Shown here: piece after piece, positions 17,858-26,365 of the stretch
How the letters are laid out: each line of letters opens with the position of its first letter
Numbering within the stretch: the stretch's first letter is position 1
NCBI GenBank assembly: GCA_028822955.1
Contig: JAPKCL010000001.1
Coordinates: 1 to 37,034 of the forward strand
From: Candidatus Poseidoniaceae archaeon
GTDB taxonomy: Archaea > Thermoplasmatota > Poseidoniia > Poseidoniales > Poseidoniaceae
Direction: 5' to 3'
DNA length: 37,034 bases
Made by a program: the position numbers and the translations under genes
Notes under the pieces: model-generated
Database searches by the model: none
Told to the model about the DNA's origin: nothing
Seen by the model: only the letters and a program-made list of their open reading frames with translations

Positions 17858-17878
17858 ACCGCGAAGATGTATCGCGGT
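17858..17878 (+). other. Perfect 7-bp stem-loop upstream of rpsM
   Basis: ACCGCGA (17858-17864) and TCGCGGT (17872-17878) form a perfect GC-rich stem around the loop AGATGTA. It sits just before a TATA-like TTGATATAG and 65 nt before the rpsM ATG. If transcription starts downstream of the TATA-like sequence, this is a DNA site or the end of the previous transcript. If it starts earlier, it is a leader hairpin. Confidence 0.45.
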
Positions 17879-17879
17879 C

Positions 17880-17888
17880 TTGATATAG
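17880..17888 (+). promoter_or_regulatory. Candidate TATA box of the rps13-rpoD operon
   Basis: TTGATATAG is the best TATA-like match in the 151-bp gap. It would place transcription start near 17908-17914, about 30 nt before the rpsM ATG, leaving room for its Shine-Dalgarno GGAGAGGTGA. Visual match only. Confidence 0.3.
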
Positions 17889-17943
17889 GGGGGGTTAGTC
17901 GGGAAACTGCTTGACACTCTGTGTTAAGGAGAGGTGAAACACT

Positions 17944-18411
17944 ATGGCACGACAGAAGGAAGAAGATTTAGGAGAAGATTTCTCGTACATCTTGCGAATG
18001 GCTGATACCGATATGGATGGACTGAAAACCCTTGCAACAGCATTGACTGCTGTCCGAGGCGTTGGTCCACGAACCGCAATTCAAATTTGCAAGAACACTG
18101 GATTCGACCCTGCTTCACTCGCCGGCCACCTCTCGCCAGAAGAACAGGAATCTCTACGAATTGCAATTGAAGGCTATGCAGAAACCGTCCCTCTTTGGAT
18201 GCTCAACCGACAACGTGATATCGAAACCGGTGATGAATTGCATCTTACTGGGCAACAAGTCTATCTTACTCTTAAAGACGATATTGACCGACTTCGAACT
18301 ATGAAGTGCTACCGTGGTGTTCGCCACGCAAGCGGAAACAAAGTTCGTGGACAACGTGGCCGTTCAAATGGCCGTGGTGGACTCACCCTTGGTGTGAGCC
18401 GAAAGAAGTGA
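17944..18411 (+). CDS. rpsM: 30S ribosomal protein uS13
   Basis: Small-subunit head protein contacting the 23S bridge and P-site tRNA. The 155-residue archaeal-length protein has the N-terminal helix-two-turn-helix segment (AVRGVGPRTAIQI, from about residue 37) and the basic C-terminal tail RGQRGRSNGRGG ending GVSRKK, which reaches toward tRNA. The ATG at 17944 follows GGAGAGGTGA. It is the first gene of the operon and lies 15 nt before rpsD, the standard archaeal order. Confidence 0.96.
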   Translation: MARQKEEDLGEDFSYILRMADTDMDGLKTLATALTAVRGVGPRTAIQICKNTGFDPASLAGHLSPEEQESLRIAIEGYAETVPLWMLNRQRDIETGDELHLTGQQVYLTLKDDIDRLRTMKCYRGVRHASGNKVRGQRGRSNGRGGLTLGVSRKK

Positions 18412-18426
18412 TTGGAGGGATGATGT

Positions 18427-19089
18427 ATGGGAGAACCAAAGTTTGCACGACCTAAATTTGACACGCCTTCACATCCGTGGAAGGCTGCACGTATCGAAGA
18501 AGAACATAAAATTCAAGCCAATCATGGTTTGAAGAACATGAGAGAGATATGGAAGGCTAAGTCTCAACTTCGACGTCATCGACGCCAAGCAATGCGCTTG
18601 ATCGGTGTGGTCGACACAACAGAACCTCACGGAAAGCGCGAAATGGAAGACATGTTGCGCTCACTCCACAGCAAAGGATTGATTTCATCTGAAGCAACAC
18701 TCGACGATATCCTCTCCTTAGGTACTGAAGACATTCTCAACCGTCGACTCCAAGCTCAAGTGTACTACAAGGGCCTTGCAATCTCAATGAAGCAAGCCCG
18801 TCAGTTTGTCACCCACGGTAAGATTGTTATCGGAAACCAAAAGGTAACTATTCCTTCATACCCTCTTTCCCGAGACGAAGAAGAAAACCTCTCTTGGCAT
18901 CCAAGTTGCCCTTGGGTAGACAACTCTGAACACCCAATTCGAAAGGCTATTGACGGACGCGCATCTTCTGCTGAATACGGCGTTGAACAGGAAGAAGTTG
19001 ACCCTGAAGCAACTCAAGAGTTCGCAAAAGAAGTTGAAGTAGCTGCAGAAGAAGCACCTTCGGCAACAAAAGAAGGAGGTGACGAGTGA
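18427..19089 (+). CDS. rpsD: 30S ribosomal protein uS4
   Basis: Primary 16S rRNA-binding assembly protein. The first ~60 residues are basic and rich in RRHRRQ. The S4 RNA-binding domain lies around residues 105-150 (RLQAQVYYKGLA, then HGKIVIGNQKVTIPSYPLS). The 220-residue length includes an acidic Glu/Ala-rich tail of about 30 residues beyond the conserved core, an extension seen in some archaeal ribosomal proteins. The ATG at 18427 follows TGGAGGGA. The stop codon overlaps the start region of rpsK (TGATG). Confidence 0.96.
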   Translation: MGEPKFARPKFDTPSHPWKAARIEEEHKIQANHGLKNMREIWKAKSQLRRHRRQAMRLIGVVDTTEPHGKREMEDMLRSLHSKGLISSEATLDDILSLGTEDILNRRLQAQVYYKGLAISMKQARQFVTHGKIVIGNQKVTIPSYPLSRDEEENLSWHPSCPWVDNSEHPIRKAIDGRASSAEYGVEQEEVDPEATQEFAKEVEVAAEEAPSATKEGGDE

Positions 19090-19472
19090 TGACACGACGT
19101 GCAATAATCAACATTTTCAGTTCTTACAACAATATCCTCATGACTGCAACCGATTTAACTGGTGCAGAAACAATCACAACATGCTCCGGTGGACAAGTTG
19201 TCAAATCTTCCAAAGACAGTGGTGGCCAATTCGCTGCTACACGGGCTGCTGAAAAGATGGCTGATGAACTTAAAGACAAGGAATTCACACAACTGATCAT
19301 CAAGTATCGAGCACCTGGAGGCAACCGAGCCAATAATACTGGACCGGGCGCACAAGCTGCAATTCGTGCACTTACTCGTGCTGGAATGACAATCACTCGT
19401 ATCGAAGACGTGACGCCAATCGCTCACGATGGTACAAAGAAGAAGGGTGGCCGTCGTGGTCGCCGTGTTTGA
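19089..19472 (+). CDS. rpsK: 30S ribosomal protein uS11
   Basis: Platform protein of the small subunit near the mRNA exit. The 127-residue chain has the family core INIFSSYNNILMTATDLTGAE, the KYRAPGGNRANNTGPGAQAA segment and the basic C-terminus KKKGGRRGRRV. Two starts are possible: GTG at 19086 and ATG at 19089. The ATG is chosen because GGAGGT at 19075-19080 then sits 8 nt upstream. It overlaps the rpsD stop and is followed directly by rpoD. Confidence 0.96.
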   Translation: MTRRAIINIFSSYNNILMTATDLTGAETITTCSGGQVVKSSKDSGGQFAATRAAEKMADELKDKEFTQLIIKYRAPGGNRANNTGPGAQAAIRALTRAGMTITRIEDVTPIAHDGTKKKGGRRGRRV

Positions 19473-19489
19473 TTTTTGAGGTGGAAAAA

Positions 19490-20422
19490 ATGAAAGTACA
19501 AATCGTTGATGGATGGCCAAGAGGCAATGCAATTCGTATTCTTTTGACAGAAACAGACGCTGCACAGGTGAATGCAATTCGCCGTGCACTTATTGCTGAT
19601 GTCCCAAAGTTGGCAATTGACAGCGTGAATTTCGATCAAGGAACTCATCAAGATAACAAAGGACAGGTTTTCGAATCTGTCAACGTTTTGCCTGACGAAA
19701 CAATCGCTCACCGATTGGCAATGATTCCAGTACCAACCTATCCAGGTGAAGGAATCTCTTTCCCTGAAGACTGTCCAACTTGCAAGGACATGGCTGAAGA
19801 ATCCAAGGGTTGTATGACCTGCCAAGTTCTCTACCACATCCGCAAAGAAGGTCCTTCAGAAGAATCTGATGAAGAATACCGTACAGTCTATGCAGGAGAC
19901 CTCACAACTATTTCTGACCAAATGTTTGACATTCGAGAAGAACACAAGCGAATTCCTTTGACAATTCTTTCAAAGGGCCAATACCTTGAATTTTATGCCT
20001 TTGCAACCCTCGGCCGTGGACGAGACCACGCTAAGTGGTCACCGGTTGCTGCTGTCGGATTCCGACAACATCATGTTGCAACCTTGAAAGATGCAAAGAA
20101 GGCTAAGGTTTTGTTTAACCTCGACCTCAAAACAACTGATGGAACTCAAATCGATGCGAAACTTTTCGGCAAAGACAAGAAATTGACAGACATCAATTAC
20201 ATTCTTGACCTTCAAAACGCCCTCAACCAAGTTGGCGAAGGTACAAACCGTGATGGTGACTTTGATAATGCAATCGTCATGGAACCTGTTGAAGGTGCAT
20301 ATGTATTCAATTACGAAACGGATGGAAGTCTTACTCCTGAGCAAGCTTTCAACGGAGCAATGAAAGAACTTCAAGGACGCTTTGAGAATTTGTCAAGCGA
20401 AATTGAGCGTGCATTCGCTTGA
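19490..20422 (+). CDS. rpoD: DNA-directed RNA polymerase subunit D (Rpo3)
   Basis: Assembly-platform subunit of archaeal RNA polymerase, equivalent to bacterial alpha and eukaryotic Rpb3. The dimerisation domain shows VNAIRRALIADVPKLAIDSV and HRLAMIPVPT. Four cysteines, C95, C98, C108 and C111 (CPTC, then CMTC), lie in the loop after that motif, the position of the Rpb3 zinc loop. The later part contains no cysteine, so the separate Fe-S domain described in some archaeal D subunits appears to lack its ligands. The ATG at 19490 is chosen over an in-frame TTG at 19469 because GAGGTGG precedes it and the protein then begins MKVQIV. Length is 310 residues. The usual downstream genes (rpl18e, rpl13, rps9, rpoN) are absent. 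Confidence 0.95.
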   Translation: MKVQIVDGWPRGNAIRILLTETDAAQVNAIRRALIADVPKLAIDSVNFDQGTHQDNKGQVFESVNVLPDETIAHRLAMIPVPTYPGEGISFPEDCPTCKDMAEESKGCMTCQVLYHIRKEGPSEESDEEYRTVYAGDLTTISDQMFDIREEHKRIPLTILSKGQYLEFYAFATLGRGRDHAKWSPVAAVGFRQHHVATLKDAKKAKVLFNLDLKTTDGTQIDAKLFGKDKKLTDINYILDLQNALNQVGEGTNRDGDFDNAIVMEPVEGAYVFNYETDGSLTPEQAFNGAMKELQGRFENLSSEIERAFA

Positions 20423-20467
20423 TGAGAACATCCGAGGTTTGATAATGGACCATGTGGTCGTTAGGCT

Positions 20468-23400
20468 ATGCAGAATGCGCGACGAACGGCTATAAGCCTC
20501 ACTTTTCTTTTCATTTTTGCAGCAATGATACCAATGGTATCAGCACTAAATGAACCAAATGATTTTGAACAGAATTCATCGGAGAAATATCTCGAGACTC
20601 CTGTGGTGAATCAACCAACTAAAATTATATTTAAAGAACCGCAACAAAAAACTACAACCGGTGGTCGTGCTGCCTGTGTAGCACAGTCCGATGCTGGAAC
20701 ACCAGGTGATGCTGGAAGTGACGCCAATACATCTCGCAGTCTTGGAACAAATCCAAACAGCGGACAATCTGGCGTTCAAGGATGTGTTGATTCTACAGAT
20801 ACTGAAGATTGGTATGAAATTACTACAACCGCAGGAAAAGATGTTGATGTAGAATTAGTCGTTCCAAGCGGCATGGATTTCGATCTGTACCTCATGGATT
20901 CATCCGGCACAATTGTTGATTATTCAGAATCCGTAACTGCCTTGGAAAAAGTAAGTACTTCTGGAACCTCACTTTCGAGCAATGCTGGAACTTTTTACAT
21001 CGAAGTTCTCGTCTACAGCGGCGATGGACAATATTCACTTCGCACTTGGACCAATAATACGCCGCCTCGCCCGGACCTTATCCTTTCATCCATCGTTGAA
21101 CCAAGTTCAGGCCAACCCGGTTCCACAGTCAACGTCGAATATGTTGTTGAAAACATTTACAACACCACCTCAGATGCCTTTGAAGTACAATTTGTTCTCT
21201 CAACCGACCAAACCTATGATTTTAATGACGAGTTAATCGATACTTCACAAGCTGAAGCGGCATTAGCTGAAAATACCAGTCGGACAACAACGACTCAGGT
21301 TCTTCTTCCATCAAATCTCGCCAATGGCACCTATTACTGGCTACTGTTTGTTGACGGATATGATAATGTAACAGAAAACAATGAATCGAATAATTTCCTT
21401 GCCTCAACTGGCGTTATGCTCGTTGGTGATTCTTGTGACGACCTCCATCCAAATGGACAGGATGATGCCGGCCTTGGCGCTGATGCCCCACAAGACGAAG
21501 CGAATGCCTCAACTCCAATGGGAACCAATGTTACCGCATCTTACACTGGATGTATCGATGGAATTGATGGGAATGATGTCTTTTCTTTCAATGTCCCTGC
21601 AAACCACACCCTTGATGCCACGCTCATCCTCAATGAATCCGTTGCCGTCTACATTGAATTAGTCGATGGAAACCTTGGATTCATAGATTACGCGTATTCC
21701 TTTGGAACCACTGAAGGCTCTGTCTCAACATTTGGTACTTCATATGACGGCGTAGGTGGAACATATTACGTCAATCTCTCTCGCTCAGGGACAGGAGTTG
21801 ATTGGAGCTTAGACATATGGACAAACTATTCAACCCCAGCACCGAACTTAGTCATTGATAACATCACTGCGCCTCTTATTGCAAGTGCTGGAAACAGCAT
21901 TACTCTCGATGTTGAAGTCAACAATACTGGAACCCAACTGGCTCCTGCATCCTTGCTCACTGCATGGCTTTCAGTTGAGGGTACTCTTGCAGACCATGAT
22001 ATCGAAATCGGCAACATGAGTGTTCCAGCCTTAGACATCAATGAAAGCGGACTTTTCCAATTCACACTCGTGATTCCTTCAAACACGCCCGGAGGCAACT
22101 ATTCCATTATCGCAATGATTGATTCTGATGAACAAATTGACGAAAAGAGCGAATCGGACAACACTGCTGAATCCTTTGAATTGATTCTGATAGACAGTAA
22201 AGCAACTTCATGTCCAACTCAGGATGATGCTATGTCTGGCGGAGATGCTGGTGAGGATGAGGCGACTGCGCTTTACTTAGGGATGGATATCTCTACCACA
22301 ATCTATGCTTGTGTTCACAAAGATATCGATGATGACGATTGGTTTGAAATTGAAGTATCACCTGGCCTTAATTTGACCGTAACACTCGTTAATTCAGCAG
22401 ACCAAGATGCTGACGTCTACCTCCATGATGACCAAGGAGTATGGTTTGAACGAGGATTCCTCGGTGGATCTTCTGATGAAACGGTGAGTACTGCTGACAG
22501 TACGGGATTTTCGGGAACGGGTGGCACTTTCTTTATCAGCGTTCAGAGTTGGTCCAGTTTAGGTATTTACACACTGATTATCGAAACTGAAGGCGTGGAC
22601 TCGGATTCGTTTAATTGCGGACAACAGGATGACCTCGGAATAGGAGAAGACGCTCCTGCTGGAAACGGTATCGACATTGGACAAAACCCAACAACTTCCG
22701 GTGAAGGTTGTTTCAGTGGCTTCGATGAATCTGATGTCTTTTCTTTCACTGTAAACGACGGTAAGAATTTCCAGATTGAATTTACAGCAGACTCTGCACT
22801 CGCCTTCACTGCTACCCTTACTGATGTGAGTGGGAATGTAATCGCCTATGCTGACAATGCAAGCTATGGAACTGTTTTCACTTCTTTTGGAACGGAATTC
22901 GAGGGCAAGACGAAGGATTACGTTCTGGTCATTGATTCAAATGGCGGCGCTGGTTTCTACAACCTCTCGATTGAAGGACTCGATTCGGCTCCGGCTGATA
23001 TTGCAATATCTTCTCTTGTCTGTCCGACGGACCACACTTCAGGTTCTGAAGTTCAAATTACATGGGAATTGGTAAGTCTGCGAGGAAATGCCAATGCCGC
23101 TACTATTACCCTTTACCTTGACCTTATTGATTTGGATGGAGAGGAAATAGGCCGGATTGCGGTGCAAACTATTACCGTAAGTGGAGAATACAACACTACA
23201 TTTGGCTCGGGTGGCGAATCCTATACTACGCTTGAAGAAAGGGTATCGGGGATCTACAATTGCCGACTCACCATTGATGTCGATAATGTTTTGATGGAAT
23301 CCAACGAATCCAATAACCAGGCAATCGGCACACCGTTCTTTATTCAGAATGAAGAGGAACTATGGGCAAATGACGTTGACCGTGACGGATTCAATACAAC

Positions 23401-24187
23401 TGATTCTGGCGATGGGATTGTTGATGATTGTCCAACAACCTATGGCGATTCTACCATCGACCGAGTTGGATGTGCTGACCTTGATGGCGATGGAGTCTCT
23501 AATTTGAATGACTTATGGCCTTTCGAACCAAGTCAATCGCTTGATACCGATGGAGATTCTTATGGCGACAACCCTGAAGGACTCGACGGAGATGCTTGTC
23601 CTGAAGTCGCTGGAGTGGCAAATGGGGATGGCGGCGATGGTTGCCCAGCTATCGATACTGATGCTGATAATGATGGCGTTGAGGATATCAATGACCAATG
23701 CCCAGAAACTCCTGAAGGGACTGTTGTTGGAATCGACGGTTGCGAGACTGATGATGGCCAAACAAATCAAGATGAGAACTCAACTGTTGACACCAATGTG
23801 ACTCTTGGCAGCAATGTTACTGATGGCGGTGAGGACAATACAAATCCAAATGAAGATGGAGGCGATGATACAACTGATGGCGCTCAATCAAATTCGGAAA
23901 TCTTTGGAATGGATACGGTAACAATCGGAATCATAGCAGGGGCAATTGTAATTATTCTCTTCTCACTGGTATTAATCGTCCGTGGACGAGGAGGAAACAG
24001 CGGTGAAGATAAGTTGTTTGAACAACAACAGATGGCTTATGCTTCTATCACGGGATTACCTGCTGCAGACCCGTCTATCACGCCTGAGCAACTGGCCTAT
24101 GAACAGCAATTACTCGCTGCAGGATACCCTGCGGATTATGCTCGAACATATGCAGATCAACACTTCCGCCCATGGTTGAAAGTTTGA
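20468..24187 (+). CDS. Secreted/anchored PPC-CARDB-TSP3 multidomain protein
   Basis: A 1239-residue surface protein. Residues 1-27 form a signal peptide (hydrophobic ISLTFLFIFAAMIPMVSA). About four pre-peptidase-C-like (PPC) repeats follow, starting near residues 75, 325, 585 and 720; each has a Cys-containing segment, DDA/GEDA-type acidic turns and a D-V/W-F/Y-S/E-F/I core such as DVFSFTV or DDWFEIEV. Between and after them are CARDB-like adhesion domains with ESNN or ENNESNN signatures (near 200-320, 460-580, 850-965). Residues ~975-1100 are thrombospondin-type-3 calcium repeats (DLDGDGVSNLND, DTDADNDGVEDINDQCP). An acidic linker leads to one membrane span near 1152-1172 (TIGIIAGAIVIILFSLVLIV) and a ~60-residue tail with SITPEQLAYEQQLLAAGY. 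Likely cell-surface adhesion or binding; no protease domain is seen. Confidence 0.9.
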   Translation: MQNARRTAISLTFLFIFAAMIPMVSALNEPNDFEQNSSEKYLETPVVNQPTKIIFKEPQQKTTTGGRAACVAQSDAGTPGDAGSDANTSRSLGTNPNSGQSGVQGCVDSTDTEDWYEITTTAGKDVDVELVVPSGMDFDLYLMDSSGTIVDYSESVTALEKVSTSGTSLSSNAGTFYIEVLVYSGDGQYSLRTWTNNTPPRPDLILSSIVEPSSGQPGSTVNVEYVVENIYNTTSDAFEVQFVLSTDQTYDFNDELIDTSQAEAALAENTSRTTTTQVLLPSNLANGTYYWLLFVDGYDNVTENNESNNFLASTGVMLVGDSCDDLHPNGQDDAGLGADAPQDEANASTPMGTNVTASYTGCIDGIDGNDVFSFNVPANHTLDATLILNESVAVYIELVDGNLGFIDYAYSFGTTEGSVSTFGTSYDGVGGTYYVNLSRSGTGVDWSLDIWTNYSTPAPNLVIDNITAPLIASAGNSITLDVEVNNTGTQLAPASLLTAWLSVEGTLADHDIEIGNMSVPALDINESGLFQFTLVIPSNTPGGNYSIIAMIDSDEQIDEKSESDNTAESFELILIDSKATSCPTQDDAMSGGDAGEDEATALYLGMDISTTIYACVHKDIDDDDWFEIEVSPGLNLTVTLVNSADQDADVYLHDDQGVWFERGFLGGSSDETVSTADSTGFSGTGGTFFISVQSWSSLGIYTLIIETEGVDSDSFNCGQQDDLGIGEDAPAGNGIDIGQNPTTSGEGCFSGFDESDVFSFTVNDGKNFQIEFTADSALAFTATLTDVSGNVIAYADNASYGTVFTSFGTEFEGKTKDYVLVIDSNGGAGFYNLSIEGLDSAPADIAISSLVCPTDHTSGSEVQITWELVSLRGNANAATITLYLDLIDLDGEEIGRIAVQTITVSGEYNTTFGSGGESYTTLEERVSGIYNCRLTIDVDNVLMESNESNNQAIGTPFFIQNEEELWANDVDRDGFNTTDSGDGIVDDCPTTYGDSTIDRVGCADLDGDGVSNLNDLWPFEPSQSLDTDGDSYGDNPEGLDGDACPEVAGVANGDGGDGCPAIDTDADNDGVEDINDQCPETPEGTVVGIDGCETDDGQTNQDENSTVDTNVTLGSNVTDGGEDNTNPNEDGGDDTTDGAQSNSEIFGMDTVTIGIIAGAIVIILFSLVLIVRGRGGNSGEDKLFEQQQMAYASITGLPAADPSITPEQLAYEQQLLAAGYPADYARTYADQHFRPWLKV

Positions 24188-24220
24188 CTTTTCGAAAAGA
24201 AAAGAAAGTGAAGAAGGCGA

Positions 24221-24733
24221 ATGCTCTTGACCTTCCGATGCCTGGCAATGTCCATGCAAGCCCTTATGGAAACCAGCGCAGGTAACATTACCATCGAACT
24301 CTACGACGAAAAAGCACCCGACACCGTAGCGAATTTCGCTAAATTGGTCGAGGCTGGGCATTACGACGGCCTTCACTTCCATCGTGTAATTGAGAACTTC
24401 ATGATTCAAGGCGGTTGCCCCCATTCACGCGACCCCTCTGATCGACGAGCTGGCCAAGGAGGCCCAGGCTGGAAAATCCCTTGTGAATCTTCAGCATTGA
24501 ATCTCAAGCACAGCAAGCCCGGAGTCTTTTCCATGGCAAATGCTGGAAAGAACACGGGCGGATCACAATTTTTCCTCACCACCATTGCCACACCATGGCT
24601 CGATGGAAACCACGCTGTCTTTGGCGAGGTTAGCGAAGGAATGGATGTTGTCAAAGCAATCGAAATGTGTGATAAACTCCCTGGAGACCGCCCGAGCACT
24701 CCGCAACAAATTATTCGTGTTACAATTCAGTAA
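24221..24733 (+). CDS. Peptidyl-prolyl cis-trans isomerase, cyclophilin type
   Basis: Catalyses proline isomerisation during protein folding. The core is plain: HFHRVIENFMIQGGCP carries the catalytic Arg, GVFSMANAGKNTGGSQFFLT the substrate-site Gln-Phe-Phe, and HAVFGEVSEGMDVV the C-terminal half. Start choice is uncertain. The ATG at 24221 has a weak AAGAAGG upstream, but the family normally begins at the METSAGNITIELYD strand, so ATGs at 24248, 24254 or 24266 are also possible. There is no signal peptide of normal form, so it is probably cytoplasmic. It lies 33 bp after the surface-protein gene on the same strand. Confidence 0.93.
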   Translation: MLLTFRCLAMSMQALMETSAGNITIELYDEKAPDTVANFAKLVEAGHYDGLHFHRVIENFMIQGGCPHSRDPSDRRAGQGGPGWKIPCESSALNLKHSKPGVFSMANAGKNTGGSQFFLTTIATPWLDGNHAVFGEVSEGMDVVKAIEMCDKLPGDRPSTPQQIIRVTIQ

Positions 24734-24790
24734 TCAGTATGGGAATGAAAAGTGCTTTACCACCGCAGTAGTTCATTTAGTTCTACCAAG

Positions 24791-24827
24791 TAGTACTTTA
24801 ACTCGTAGTGGGTAGTCTTTAACCTAG
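24791..24827. repeat. Imperfect direct repeat pair upstream of fumC
   Basis: TAGTACTTTAACTCG (24791-24805) and TAGTCTTTAACCTAG (24813-24827) match closely if one base is skipped, and their starts are 22 bp apart, about two helical turns. They precede a TATA-like GCATAAAAG (24831-24839) in the 224-bp gap between the cyclophilin and fumC. A second A/T-rich TATA-like stretch lies at 24874-24889. The rest of the gap shows nothing I can name. Confidence 0.35.
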
Positions 24828-24957
24828 AACGCATAAAAGCCCCATATCCGTATGTCATTCGGACTGCTGCGTCATAATTTAAACATATTCTCAGAGAAGA
24901 TGTTCGCAGTGGGGTCTCTGTGCGAACTGTGAAGAAGTTCAGCCCCAAGGGCAGTAC

Positions 24958-26358
24958 ATGGCCGATGTTCGTATCGAAGCCGACACCATGGGTGAACTTG
25001 AAGTTCCTGCTGACAAGTATTATGGGTGCCAAACCGCCCGTTCTCTGATTAATTTCGACATTGGAGACGATACAATGCCTGTAGGCGTTATTCGTGCTTT
25101 TGGAATCCTCAAACAAGCTGCTGCAAAAACAAATGTTGCTCTAAAACAACTCGACCCCGTTGTTGGCGACCTCATTATTGCTGCATCACAAGAGGTTTTA
25201 GATAATTGTCTCGATGAACATTTTCCACTTCGCGTTTGGCAAACTGGAAGTGGAACACAGTCCAATATGAATTCAAATGAAGTCATTGCAAATCGGGCCA
25301 TTGAACTGGCTGGAGGCGTAATGGGCTCCAAAACACCCGTCCATCCTAACGATCATGTCAATCGGGCACAATCTTCGAACGACACGTTTCCAACCGCAAT
25401 GCATATTTCTGCGGCAGAGGCAATTACACACAACTTACTGCCAAGTGTTCGCGCTCTACGCAATGCATTAGCAGCAAAAGCCGATGCCTGGAAAGACATC
25501 GTCAAAATTGGCCGTACCCATTTGATGGATGCTGTGCCGCTCACACTTGGTCAAGAAGCATCGGGATGGGTTGCTCAACTCGATGCTGACCTGCGACGAA
25601 TTGATTTTGCTCTCGATGATTTATTCGAATTAGCACTTGGCGGAACTGCTGTCGGCACTGGCCTCAATACGCATCCATTATTTGCTCAAATGGTAGCAGA
25701 TGAAATCGCTAATATTACCGGGTTATCGTTCTGCTCGGCTGAAAATAAATTCGCTCAACTTGCTGCACATGATGCGGTAGTGGCTGCTTCAGGCGCTCTC
25801 AATACCCTTGCAGTTTCTTTAATGAAAATTGCAAATGATGTGCGATGGTTGGGCTCTGGCCCCCGATGTGGTTTTGGTGAGTTATCGCTGCCAGCCAACG
25901 AACCTGGCTCTTCAATCATGCCTGGTAAGGTCAATCCAACCCAAGCAGAAGCATTGACCATGGTGTGTTGCCAAGTGATGGGCAATAACGTAGCGATTAC
26001 CGTTGGAGGCAGCCAAGGTAATTTCGAATTGAACGTCTTCAAACCGATGATGATTCATAATCTCCTCCACTCAATTCGATTACTCACTGATTCATGCACT
26101 GCGTTTAGGACAAAATGCGTAGAAGGTTTGGAACCTGTCGAGGAGAACATTGCAGCACATCTTGAGAATTCATTGATGTTAGTCACTGCACTCAACAATC
26201 ATATCGGCTATGACAAAGCCGCAAAGATTGCAAAGAACGCTCATGAAAAGGGATTGACCTTGAGAGCGTCTGCTCTTGAATTAGAATACTTAACGAATGA
26301 AGAATTTGATGCTTGGGTCCGCCCCGAAGAAATGACTGGGCCACGTACGCCTGAATGA
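24958..26358 (+). CDS. fumC: Fumarate hydratase, class II
   Basis: Reversible hydration of fumarate to L-malate in the TCA cycle; iron-free homotetramer of the aspartase/fumarase superfamily. The 466-residue length is standard. Visible signatures are TGSGTQSNMNSNEV (about 96-109), HPNDHVNRAQSSNDTFPTAMH, the KIGRTHLMDAVPLTLGQE segment, and the family loop GSSIMPGKVNPTQAEA at about 317-332 with the catalytic Ser. GCQTARSLINF near the N-terminus is also typical. The ATG at 24958 has only a weak upstream AAGGG. Many archaea carry the two-subunit Fe-S class I enzyme, so the class II gene is of bacterial type. It ends 7 bp from the convergent SPFH operon. Confidence 0.97.
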   Translation: MADVRIEADTMGELEVPADKYYGCQTARSLINFDIGDDTMPVGVIRAFGILKQAAAKTNVALKQLDPVVGDLIIAASQEVLDNCLDEHFPLRVWQTGSGTQSNMNSNEVIANRAIELAGGVMGSKTPVHPNDHVNRAQSSNDTFPTAMHISAAEAITHNLLPSVRALRNALAAKADAWKDIVKIGRTHLMDAVPLTLGQEASGWVAQLDADLRRIDFALDDLFELALGGTAVGTGLNTHPLFAQMVADEIANITGLSFCSAENKFAQLAAHDAVVAASGALNTLAVSLMKIANDVRWLGSGPRCGFGELSLPANEPGSSIMPGKVNPTQAEALTMVCCQVMGNNVAITVGGSQGNFELNVFKPMMIHNLLHSIRLLTDSCTAFRTKCVEGLEPVEENIAAHLENSLMLVTALNNHIGYDKAAKIAKNAHEKGLTLRASALELEYLTNEEFDAWVRPEEMTGPRTPE

Positions 26359-26365
26359 GTCTCAG

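Noticed and set aside
20440..20460. Small palindrome GACCATGTGGTC as a terminator
   Set aside because: The stem is only four or five pairs with almost no loop and no following T-run.
24734..24957. tRNA or small RNA gene before fumC
   Set aside because: I could not fold a cloverleaf and found no GGTTCRA-type T-loop; the region reads as promoter and repeats.
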